Assembly: GCA_030590585.1 (NCBI GenBank)
Contig: JAUUYD010000024.1
Span: 1 to 12,065, forward strand
Length of the DNA stretch: 12,065 nt
Direction: 5' to 3'
From: Spirochaeta sp.
GTDB taxonomy: Bacteria > Spirochaetota > Spirochaetia > Spirochaetales_E > Spirochaetaceae_B
Position numbers and translations under genes: made by a program. A model generated the notes under the pieces. That model was not told the DNA's origin. It was given only the letters and a program-made list of their open reading frames with translations, and ran no database searches. Of the stretch, positions 1-6,188 are shown in pieces. Numbering within the stretch: the stretch's first letter is position 1; every line of letters begins with the position of its first letter.

Positions 1-783
1 GGTCAATCCTCCGGCGAAACTGTCATGAAAATCCAGAAGGTTCCAGGCTTGAGTATCCAGCACCGCGGCGGCATCAGGTTTAATTCCGGCACTTTTCAAG
101 GCCGGAAGGGCGGTATCCGCAGCAATGACCCAAAGATTTTTACGGAACTTATGGATAAAACTTAAAGATGATTCAAGAGATGGACCTGCTCCGACAACGA
201 TGGGAACGGTGTTGATTTTCAGATCGGACAAGCTCTGGAAATTGGTTTTACCGTAGGCAATCTCTGTCACATTTGCAAAAATATGTCGAATCCATTCCCT
301 TCCCAGGCGCCCAAGGGTATGTCGATTCCGCCAATATGTCGCTAAATCTTCCATAAGGAACGAGGCCAGGTCATTGTACAATGACGGGTTCAGTGAGACG
401 CCGTTATTCAGATCCAAACGCATTACCCGTCGGAAACGCCATGGCCCAAGACGGTAAAGAAGAGCGTGAAGAGATTCCTTGTCAGAGAGCCTGACATATA
501 CTATACGAGAGTTTTCACCGACATGACTTGAGCACAGGGCCATCAGTTCCTGAGACTGTTCAACGGCAAGAATAATTGAATCCTCAGTAATTCTGCCGGC
601 AAGTACCGACAGTCCGTAACCAAGTAGTGGAGAAGGTATAAAGTAGATACATCGGTTTTCGATGGGGGCCTTTTCGGCCGCCATGTCCGGCCTTTTCCCC
701 GGCTGATATCGGGAATAAAGATATCGTCCCTCAGCATGGACGGTCAGACCCCGGCCGGTTTCTTCTAACCGGGGTCTATTCAC
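1..783 (-). CDS. DUF115 / MptE-Maf-like protein, 3' end cut off by window edge
   Basis: The first 261 residues are visible; the C-terminus lies beyond the left edge. The family signature is clear: GAGPSLE at about residues 198-204, a following Asp in AADTALPAL (221-229), and IKPDAAAVLDTQ (235-246), which together form the Rossmann-like DUF115 core. An N-terminal region containing GRYLYSRYQP (19-28) precedes it. Known members are archaeal 6-hydroxymethyl-dihydropterin pyrophosphokinase MptE and the Maf proteins that glycosylate flagellin in Campylobacter, Helicobacter and Aeromonas. In a spirochaete a flagellin or surface glycosylation role is plausible but not shown. I chose the GTG at 783-781 because the conserved-looking N-terminus lies upstream of the first ATG (684), and a GGGA motif sits just upstream at the end of the foldase gene. 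Only 1 nt separates it from the foldase stop codon, so the two are probably co-transcribed and translationally coupled. A GC-rich hairpin lies just inside the start. Confidence 0.8.
   Translation of the reverse strand, partial: MNRPRLEETGRGLTVHAEGRYLYSRYQPGKRPDMAAEKAPIENRCIYFIPSPLLGYGLSVLAGRITEDSIILAVEQSQELMALCSSHVGENSRIVYVRLSDKESLHALLYRLGPWRFRRVMRLDLNNGVSLNPSLYNDLASFLMEDLATYWRNRHTLGRLGREWIRHIFANVTEIAYGKTNFQSLSDLKINTVPIVVGAGPSLESSLSFIHKFRKNLWVIAADTALPALKSAGIKPDAAAVLDTQAWNLLDFHDSFAGGLT
747..776. repeat. GC-rich inverted repeat at the 5' end of the DUF115 gene
   Basis: The arms GACCCCGG (747-754) and CCGGGGTC (769-776) are perfect 8-bp complements around a 14-nt loop. In the minus-strand transcript the hairpin begins about 4 nt after the GTG start codon and 8 nt after the foldase stop codon. 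There is no U-run on either strand, so a classical terminator is unlikely. It could slow initiation, stabilise the upstream foldase message, or be chance in GC-rich coding sequence. Confidence 0.5.
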
Positions 784-784
784 T

Positions 785-2287
785 TCATCCCTGCTTCGGG
801 AAGATTCGGTTGTAAGCTTCGCTGAAATTATTCTCAAAGAGTTTGGACTCTGTACCAACGACAGCAGCCTGGAAATCGTTCTGTCTCGACCTTGCCAATT
901 CATAATCAACAAGGCTATCCCAGTAATCGAGATTTTCTGTCGTATTTGAGGATGCAAGACTGAACAGGGCCACCGCACCGTTTAAGACTATGGGCCGGGA
1001 TATGGACCCGATTTCTTTCAGAACTGCAATCTTGGACCAGAAATCATCTGTGGATGCGGTTCCGCTTAGAACCTGATCTCCGGAATTCTCCGGGCTGCCG
1101 CCTATAAGTGAATCACCGGCAAAGTTAACAGGGAACGAGGAGCTGGTCTGTACCTGTAATCCGTTTTCTTCCATTGCATTTCTGAAAGAGCCTGTCGAAA
1201 TTGCTTTAACTTTCAATTCTTCAGCTATAACGAGTATTGCATCTTCTATGATGCCAACTTCATTCTGAAGCATATACGAGCGGACCTCTTCAATTCTGTC
1301 CGCAGCCTGCGTCTGTTCTGCAGCTCCATCAGCCCTGAAAACCATCCAGCCGTAATCGGTTTCGAAAGGTCCTCCGATATCACCCCGGGAAAGACTGAAT
1401 ACGGTGTCGGTATTTTCGCTGCCGATTAATTCGGAAAGCCTGTAATAGTCGGTTGCGCCCATACTTCCGCCGTCTTCGGAATATCCGTCCTGGGAATACT
1501 CACCAGCCAGTTCCGCGAATGCACCCATATCCTGACGGCGTTCTTCGTACTGACTCATCACCTCATTGGCCTGTTCTTCATCGGGGACTGTTAAACGGCT
1601 GACGGGAAGCTGGGTGAAAAGACCGGTGTTGGCCTTGGCATATTCAACAATGCTCTCATCAGGAAATTCGGTAAAAGGAATGCTGATGTAATCGTAGCTG
1701 TGTTCCGTTGAGCGCATGTCCCAGAGAAAATCAAGCTGGGCTTGTGAATGATACTGGCTGTCCAGGACATCATTACCCCAGGTGGAAAGAACCAGTTGTT
1801 CCCTCATTTGATCCCTGACAGCATCCTTTGAAGATTGAGAAGACTCAAGGTAGCGTTTCTCATCAAAATCCCCATTGCTGTTCCGGTAAGGGCCGAAATC
1901 GATAACCCTTCTGTCAACTGCTCTTGAGGAGGGTTCATATCCGCTATTATCAAGGTGATAGGCGATGGCCGTATTAAATACCACTGAGCTGAAGGCGTCC
2001 TGCCATGCCAGGTAACGTATAAACGTATAGAACTGACTGTTCTGATCGTTACCGGTATCGTAATTCGCCATTGCTGTTTCGACAGCCTGTCCGAAGGCGT
2101 TATCGTATGTGTAAACTATTTTCCGATCGCCGTATGATCCGAAATCCAGTTGGTTTGAGCCACCGGATCTTCCTGAAAAGAGGGATGAGAAAATTAAGCC
2201 CAGCAATGCCAGGGAAACGATACCTAAACCTATATACTTAAGGGCACTGTTTCCAGTTGATGTTTTCTTTTTTTCAATTGTTGACAT
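785..2287 (-). CDS. Membrane-anchored SurA/PpiD-like parvulin peptidyl-prolyl isomerase
   Basis: A 500-residue periplasmic folding factor. A lysine-rich N-terminus (KKK, 6-8) precedes one membrane segment at about 18-38 with no obvious cleavage site, so it is probably an inner-membrane anchor with the rest in the periplasm, as in PpiD. A SurA_N/PpiD-like helical chaperone region covers about 50-215. A PpiC rotamase domain follows at about 225-320, recognised by FAELAGEYSQD, GGSMGATD, FSLSRGDIGGPFETDYGWMVF. A further helical and Ser/Asn-rich region makes up the C-terminal 170 residues. It would catalyse prolyl cis-trans isomerisation and chaperone exported or outer-membrane proteins. The DUF115 gene follows after 1 nt. 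The ATG at 2287 is the only sensible start because it precedes the membrane segment closely, yet no Shine-Dalgarno is visible and a good promoter ends 9 nt upstream, suggesting a nearly leaderless message. The rotamase assignment is solid; the exact subfamily is less so. Confidence 0.85.
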   Translation of the reverse strand: MSTIEKKKTSTGNSALKYIGLGIVSLALLGLIFSSLFSGRSGGSNQLDFGSYGDRKIVYTYDNAFGQAVETAMANYDTGNDQNSQFYTFIRYLAWQDAFSSVVFNTAIAYHLDNSGYEPSSRAVDRRVIDFGPYRNSNGDFDEKRYLESSQSSKDAVRDQMREQLVLSTWGNDVLDSQYHSQAQLDFLWDMRSTEHSYDYISIPFTEFPDESIVEYAKANTGLFTQLPVSRLTVPDEEQANEVMSQYEERRQDMGAFAELAGEYSQDGYSEDGGSMGATDYYRLSELIGSENTDTVFSLSRGDIGGPFETDYGWMVFRADGAAEQTQAADRIEEVRSYMLQNEVGIIEDAILVIAEELKVKAISTGSFRNAMEENGLQVQTSSSFPVNFAGDSLIGGSPENSGDQVLSGTASTDDFWSKIAVLKEIGSISRPIVLNGAVALFSLASSNTTENLDYWDSLVDYELARSRQNDFQAAVVGTESKLFENNFSEAYNRIFPKQG

Positions 2288-2296
2288 GAAACCGAA

Positions 2297-2324
2297 ATTA
2301 TCACGTTCACGGGATCGGCGTCAA
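2297..2324 (-). promoter_or_regulatory. Sigma-70-type promoter of the foldase-DUF115 operon
   Basis: On the minus strand, -35 TTGACG (2324-2319) and -10 GATAAT (2302-2297) are separated by 16 bp; each hexamer matches the consensus in five of six positions. Transcription would be expected to start about 7 nt past the -10 box, near 2290, leaving only about 2-3 nt before the ATG at 2287. Confidence 0.65.
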
Positions 2325-2341
2325 CGTTAGGATAAACTCTG

Positions 2342-2371
2342 TTGACCAGCCCCGCCGGTTTCAGTTATTGT
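2342..2371 (+). promoter_or_regulatory. Probable promoter of the tRNA-Asp/tRNA-Pro genes
   Basis: TTGACC (2342-2347) and TATTGT (2366-2371) are 18 bp apart, five and four of six matches to the sigma-70 consensus. The predicted start near 2378 gives a short leader before the tRNA 5' end at 2383. The GC-rich stretch between -10 and the tRNA resembles the discriminators of stringently controlled stable-RNA promoters. The -10 box is inside a small palindrome, GTTA-TTG-TAAC (2364-2374). Confidence 0.45.
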
Positions 2372-2382
2372 AACTCCGGCTC

Positions 2383-2459
2383 GGAGGTGTAGCGAAGCTG
2401 GTTATCGCGCCGGCCTGTCAAGCCGGAGATCGCGGGTTCGATCCCCGTCACTTCCGCCA
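2383..2459 (+). tRNA. tRNA-Asp (anticodon GTC), CCA encoded
   Basis: A full cloverleaf folds by eye. The acceptor stem is GGAGGTG/CACTTCC with one G-U pair; the D stem is GCGA/TCGC; the anticodon stem is CCGGC/GCCGG with loop CTGTCAA; the T stem is GCGGG/CCCGT with TTCGATC loop. Discriminator G and an encoded CCA follow. The anticodon GTC is at 2417-2419. The loop has U33-G34-U35, the site recognised by tRNA-guanine transglycosylase, so position 34 should be convertible to queuosine. tRNA-Pro follows 3 nt later, probably in the same transcript. Confidence 0.97.
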
Positions 2460-2462
2460 TTA

Positions 2463-2534
2463 CGGGCTGTAGCGCAGGGGGAGCGCGCCTCGTTCGGGAC
2501 GAGGAGGCCGTCAGTTCAAATCTGACCAGCCCGA
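2463..2534 (+). tRNA. tRNA-Pro (anticodon CGG), CCA not encoded
   Basis: The acceptor stem CGGGCTG/CAGCCCG is a perfect 7-bp match, the D stem is GCGC/GCGC with a short 7-nt loop, the anticodon stem is CCTCG/CGAGG with loop TTCGGGA, and the T stem is GTCAG/CTGAC with loop TTCAAAT. The anticodon CGG is at 2495-2497. The discriminator A at 2534 is followed directly by TTTTAT, so the CCA end must be added after transcription, unlike the neighbouring tRNA-Asp. Confidence 0.95.
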
Positions 2535-2542
2535 TTTTATAT

Positions 2543-2570
2543 ATGACAGACTTCTTCCGATGATGATAAT
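2543..2570 (+). promoter_or_regulatory. Possible promoter upstream of the LysM/LytM gene
   Basis: ATGACA (2543-2548) and GATAAT (2565-2570) are 16 bp apart, each a five-of-six match. The -10 box lies only 3 nt before the ATG at 2574, which is too close for a normal start site. The element may be fortuitous, or transcription may begin exactly at the start codon. Read-through from the tRNA promoter is the alternative, since no terminator is visible after tRNA-Pro. Confidence 0.3.
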
Positions 2571-2573
2571 AGT

Positions 2574-3329
2574 ATGGGAAGAAAACACCGACTCTTTATC
2601 ACAATCATTTTCTTGACGACTTTTGCGCTTCCGGTTCTTAGCGCCGATGTTGTGCATATTCTCAGTCAGGGAGAAACTCTTTATTCCCTGGCTCGGCGCT
2701 ACAATGTGAGCCTTGATGAATTACTGACGAAAAACAACATATCCGATCCTTCCGGCCTTTCGATCGGAACGCATCTGATTATTCCCGGGAAAGAGGCTCC
2801 TCGGGAAGGTTTGTATACCGTTGAAAAGGGTGACACGTATTACGGTATTGCCGGGAAATACAGTATGGAAGTTGATGTATTGCTGTCATTAAACGAACGG
2901 GATTCCAGCCGTGTGCTCAGAGTAGGTGAAACATTGGTGGTGAGCCGCAATGAGGAAGCACCAACTGTTCGGCTGAGTGTTCCATGGTGGCCTGTTGCAG
3001 GATATAAGCAGCCGCTGAATGGAAAACTTGAAGGTGTTGCCATCGAGGCGGACCCTTTGAGTTACGTTCGGGCAGTTGCAGGTGGTAATGTCGTCTGGAC
3101 AGGACCATACCGCGGTTTCGGACACGTTGTCTTAGTTGACTCGAATGGATATATTTATCTCTACGGCGGAAATGAAGATTTATTTGTCAATGTCGGTCAA
3201 ACCATAACTGCCGGCAGCAGGATTGGAAGACTTGGTTCATCCGGACCTGATGGCGGAAAACAGGATATGATCTTTTCAGTATTCAGGGAGGGCGTTCCAG
3301 TTTCTCCTGATGATGCACCCCGCGGCTGA
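2574..3329 (+). CDS. Secreted LysM-LysM-LytM protein with degenerate M23 domain (NlpD-like)
   Basis: A 251-residue envelope protein. A signal peptide spans residues 1 to about 24 (basic GRKHR, hydrophobic core, LPVLSA cleavage region; no lipobox Cys). Two LysM peptidoglycan-binding domains follow at about 27-71 and 80-123. A LytM/M23 beta domain occupies about 148-243. All usual zinc-ligand positions of M23 are changed: the HxGxD motif reads LEGVAIEA, the YxHL motif reads YLYGGNE, and the HxH motif reads KQDMIF. It should therefore not cut peptidoglycan. Such dead LytM factors (EnvC, NlpD) activate cell-wall amidases in gammaproteobacteria, and that role is the best inference here. The next gene, 16 nt downstream, is a group 2 sigma factor, which recalls the nlpD-rpoS pair. 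The ATG at 2574 is the only plausible start because an in-frame stop lies just upstream; no Shine-Dalgarno is visible. Confidence 0.85.
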   Translation: MGRKHRLFITIIFLTTFALPVLSADVVHILSQGETLYSLARRYNVSLDELLTKNNISDPSGLSIGTHLIIPGKEAPREGLYTVEKGDTYYGIAGKYSMEVDVLLSLNERDSSRVLRVGETLVVSRNEEAPTVRLSVPWWPVAGYKQPLNGKLEGVAIEADPLSYVRAVAGGNVVWTGPYRGFGHVVLVDSNGYIYLYGGNEDLFVNVGQTITAGSRIGRLGSSGPDGGKQDMIFSVFREGVPVSPDDAPRG

Positions 3330-3336
3330 TCTCTCT

Positions 3337-3341
3337 GGAGG
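3337..3341 (+). promoter_or_regulatory. Ribosome binding site of the sigma factor gene
   Basis: GGAGG lies 4 nt before the ATG at 3346. This clear Shine-Dalgarno fixes the sigma start and contrasts with the SD-poor starts of the foldase, LysM and cyclase genes. Confidence 0.75.
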
Positions 3342-3345
3342 ATGA

Positions 3346-4323
3346 ATGACTGAAACCGAAGAACACGGGATACTTGCAAGCAGCGGGGATCAAGTTGAAT
3401 CACAGGCTGAATCGGATCCTCTTGCACTGTATTTGAAACAGATATCCCGTTACTCGCTTCTCACTATCGACCAGGAACAGAATATAGGTCAGAAAATATC
3501 CGACTTCAAAGCCGAAATGGCAGTTCTGGACAGTGAAAAAAAGAGCGGTTCCGATGATATTGATGCCTTCGAAAAAAAATATTCCGATACCAGAGAACTA
3601 CTTTTTGTACAGAAGAATATGATGATCAAATCCAATCTTCGATTGGTAGTTTCAATCGCAAAAAAATATCAGAACCGGGGAATGAGCCTGCTTGACCTCA
3701 TTGATGAGGGCAATATCGGTCTGATAGAGGCGGTTGAGCGTTTTGATTATAAACGGGGCTGCCGTTTCTCAACCTATGGAACCTGGTGGATACGTCAGGC
3801 GATTATCAAGTCTCTGGCCGATAAAGCCAGAGTTATTCGCATACCCATCCATATGCTGAATACGATTAAGAAAACTTTTTTTGTCTCCAAACAGTTAACT
3901 CAGGATCTGGGCCGGGAGCCTACTGAAACTGAGCTGGCAGAATACATGCACATGCCTGTTTCAAAAATCAAGGAAATCAAGCAGCTTTCACAGGAAACCG
4001 CCAGTCTGGATACGACGGTTGACGATGATCATATGACAAGATTGGCAGAACTCATCAAGGATGAGAATTCGGTAGAACCTGTTGAATCAGTGTTTCATAC
4101 AACCCTTCAGGATACTATTGAACATGTTCTGAATCAGCTTAATGAACGTGAAAAGCGAATAATTCAGCTTCGTTACGGCCTTAAGGGAGAAGGACCTCTC
4201 ACCCTGGAGGAAACCGGCAAGATGCTTGGAATCACCCGTGAGCGAGTCAGGCAGATACAGGAAAAAGCAATCACAAAAATGAAAGCGTTTCCCGCAATCA
4301 GGGAACTCAAGGGCTTCATCTGA
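3346..4323 (+). CDS. RNA polymerase sigma-70 factor, group 2 (RpoS/RpoD-like)
   Basis: A 325-residue sigma factor that directs RNA polymerase to promoters. Region 1.2 is at about 24-51 ([17 protein letters not shown]). Region 2 is at about 92-170, with [16 protein letters not shown], the core-binding [20 protein letters not shown] and the -10-recognising [13 protein letters not shown]. Region 3 is at about 171-225, and region 4 at about 258-318 with the -35-recognising helix-turn-helix [20 protein letters not shown] (287-306). It lacks the acidic region 1.1 and the large insert of the housekeeping RpoD, so it is an alternative primary-like sigma. A charged segment of about 40 residues (52-91) separates regions 1.2 and 2.1, longer than in typical RpoS. 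The near-consensus recognition residues imply promoters similar to the housekeeping type. It sits between an NlpD-like gene and a small gene starting on its own stop codon. Confidence is high for sigma-70, moderate for a stationary-phase or stress role. Confidence 0.93.
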   Translation: MTETEEHGILASSGDQVESQAESDPLALYLKQISRYSLLTIDQEQNIGQKISDFKAEMAVLDSEKKSGSDDIDAFEKKYSDTRELLFVQKNMMIKSNLRLVVSIAKKYQNRGMSLLDLIDEGNIGLIEAVERFDYKRGCRFSTYGTWWIRQAIIKSLADKARVIRIPIHMLNTIKKTFFVSKQLTQDLGREPTETELAEYMHMPVSKIKEIKQLSQETASLDTTVDDDHMTRLAELIKDENSVEPVESVFHTTLQDTIEHVLNQLNEREKRIIQLRYGLKGEGPLTLEETGKMLGITRERVRQIQEKAITKMKAFPAIRELKGFI

Positions 4324-4577
4324 TGGAATCAGTCCATTTTTATGTGACTTTGAAAGATGATTTTACCGAAAGATGTCTGGAGAATGAGATGCAGACTCTT
4401 TTTGAGGACCTTGAGAACCCCTATCTGGATGCCAGAGGCAGGTTGACTCCCGGCAAGGTTTATCCGGTAATGAATGTGGGTGATGACGGTAGACGTTTAA
4501 CTGTTATTGACGATCTGGGGCGTTTATGGACCGCCGTTACCGGTTTGTTCAAGTACGCTGAAGATAGATTGAATTAA
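4323..4577 (+). CDS. Small acidic protein of unknown function, coupled to the sigma gene
   Basis: This 84-residue protein is not recognised. Its ATG shares the A of the sigma factor TGA (TGATG), which usually means translational coupling, and an AAGGG about 10 nt upstream inside the sigma gene could serve as ribosome binding site. There is no signal peptide or membrane segment, so it should be cytoplasmic. The N-terminal third is acidic and helical (TERCLENEMQTLFEDLE). The C-terminal half, about residues 42-78, runs LTPGKVYPVMNVGDDGRR, LTVIDDLGRLW, GLFKYAE. That beta-rich pattern resembles small SH3-like barrel proteins of the form GKVYEV...IDD.G. It could be an anti-sigma or sigma-modulating partner by position alone; nothing in the sequence proves this. 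Confidence 0.75.
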   Translation: MESVHFYVTLKDDFTERCLENEMQTLFEDLENPYLDARGRLTPGKVYPVMNVGDDGRRLTVIDDLGRLWTAVTGLFKYAEDRLN

Positions 4578-4580
4578 TAT

Positions 4581-4609
4581 TTCACAACTGGACTTCCAGG
4601 CAATATAAT
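4581..4609 (+). promoter_or_regulatory. Strong internal promoter in front of the cyclase gene
   Basis: TTCACA (4581-4586) and a perfect TATAAT (4604-4609) are separated by 17 bp. The promoter fills the 30-nt gap after the 84-residue gene and overlaps the first cyclase ATG (4608). Transcription would start near 4616-4617, coinciding with the second in-frame ATG at 4617. Confidence 0.65.
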
Positions 4610-6188
4610 GGACTCCATGGAACAAAACTCAGTTCTCAATGAACTGGTAAGAGCAAGCAGCAGGCTTTCTGCAGAATCTGACTTTAAAAGCCTGGTTTCA
4701 GTACTTGTAGAGCAATCCGCGGATTATTCCCGATCAGATCTGGCATGTCTGTACATCTATAACGATACTGAAGCATCAACTGGAGAGCTTCGTCTGATTT
4801 ACAGGCGCGGTTTGAGGGACGTACCCGATACAATTTCAAAAGAATCTGAACTCATGGAATTTCTTGAAGAATGCGGTGAGGCTGTTGTTTTACTCTCCCG
4901 GAAGGAAAGTCCCTTCAAGGAGCTTCTTCTCTCCGGCAGCATGAATAGCGGGATTGTACTTCCGGTTAAAGCCGGTAAAAGAAAAATCGGCGCACTCTTT
5001 CTGAACAGCCGTGATACCGATCATTACGGGAATGAACGTTTCAGGTATCTGGATTCCCTTAACAGACTCGCAGGCGGCCTGTTGGAAAATGCCCGCCTGA
5101 TGAAAGAGCTTAAAGATTATTTAAAGCGCATCGAAGCCCTGGAACGGTATCAGAAATCCATATTCCAATCCATGACCAATCTTCTGATAACAACAGACAG
5201 TAACGGAGGTATTCGGTATTTCAACCATGCCGCAAAGCAGGCTTTCAATCTTGAAGACGATGATATCGGAAATGATTTTTCTAATCAGTTTGGAAAAAGC
5301 TTCGGCCGCAAAATGATTAGTACAATAGGAAAGGCCCGGGATGAAGGCCTGGAATATGCGGCTCTTGAAGGTATCTACCGGAAGTCGGGGTCTGAGGATA
5401 TGGATTATGCCTTGAACGCGGCACCGCTTCTTGGCGCAAAAGGACAGAAAGAGGGTTTAACCCTGTTATTTACCGACCAGACCCGGGAGCGTAAGCTCAA
5501 AGCCAAGGCTGATGTTGCTGTTGATCAGCGCCGGAAGATCAAGGACATGTTCTCCCGCTATCTGTCCAAAGATCTGGTTCATAATCTCACAGAGAATCCG
5601 GAAATGGTAAAACTCGGTGGAGACAAAAAAATTGCTACTGTTTTTTTTGCCGATATTACCGGATATACCGCTTTTTCCGAGGGTAAAGACCCCCAATATA
5701 TTATTGAGGTCCTTAACGCGTTTTTCTCTGAAGCCGTTGAGCTTGTTATCAACAATCATGGATACATTGATAAATTCATCGGTGACTGCATTATGGCAGC
5801 CTGGGGTGTTCCTATGAAATCCCAGGAGGAAGACGCGGTTCTGGCGGTCACCTCAGCACTTCAGATACACGAACTTGTCAGATCAAAGGATCGAACTTTC
5901 TTCAGGGGTGATGCCTCAAAATTGAAAATATCTGTCGGCATGTCCTCGGGTCCTCTTGTTGCCGGAAACATCGGATCCAGCCGGAGAATGGACTATACGG
6001 TTCTTGGCGATACGGTTAATACGGCTGCCAGGCTTGAGAGTGTAGCCAGTGCTGAAGAAATAATTATCACCCAGGCAACAAGAGACCTGATCGGGGATAA
6101 ATTTAAACTCGAAGAGCGTAAACCTGTGAAAGTAAAAGGCAAGGTAAAGCCGCTTGTGATATTCAATGTCAAAGGAATAAACCGATGA
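4608..6188 (+). CDS. GAF-PAS class III adenylate cyclase
   Basis: A 526-residue soluble signalling enzyme predicted to make cAMP from ATP. A GAF sensor domain covers about 24-163, a PAS domain about 181-290, then a helical linker (292-338) and a class III cyclase catalytic domain (340-522). All key residues are visible: metal-binding Asp349 (FFADITGYT) and Asp393 (KFIGD), adenine-specifying Lys389 with a likely partner Asp462 (MDYTVLGD), and the transition-state residues Asn471 and Arg475 (TVNTAARLE). The Lys/Asp pair argues for adenylate rather than guanylate cyclase. No membrane segment is present, so the signal is probably a small molecule bound by GAF or PAS. Two starts are possible: ATG 4608, with a weak AGG upstream, serves read-through transcripts, and ATG 4617 suits a leaderless transcript from the internal promoter. 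The HEAT gene overlaps its stop by ATGA, implying coupled synthesis. Confidence 0.92.
   Translation: MDSMEQNSVLNELVRASSRLSAESDFKSLVSVLVEQSADYSRSDLACLYIYNDTEASTGELRLIYRRGLRDVPDTISKESELMEFLEECGEAVVLLSRKESPFKELLLSGSMNSGIVLPVKAGKRKIGALFLNSRDTDHYGNERFRYLDSLNRLAGGLLENARLMKELKDYLKRIEALERYQKSIFQSMTNLLITTDSNGGIRYFNHAAKQAFNLEDDDIGNDFSNQFGKSFGRKMISTIGKARDEGLEYAALEGIYRKSGSEDMDYALNAAPLLGAKGQKEGLTLLFTDQTRERKLKAKADVAVDQRRKIKDMFSRYLSKDLVHNLTENPEMVKLGGDKKIATVFFADITGYTAFSEGKDPQYIIEVLNAFFSEAVELVINNHGYIDKFIGDCIMAAWGVPMKSQEEDAVLAVTSALQIHELVRSKDRTFFRGDASKLKISVGMSSGPLVAGNIGSSRRMDYTVLGDTVNTAARLESVASAEEIIITQATRDLIGDKFKLEERKPVKVKGKVKPLVIFNVKGINR

Noticed and set aside
543..737. Short minus-strand open frame near the left edge
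   Set aside because: It lies in a different frame from the DUF115 gene, whose GAGPSL and following motifs show which frame is coding.
2460..2573. Terminator after the tRNA pair
   Set aside because: TTTTAT follows tRNA-Pro, but there is no hairpin besides the tRNA itself and the T-run is only four bases.
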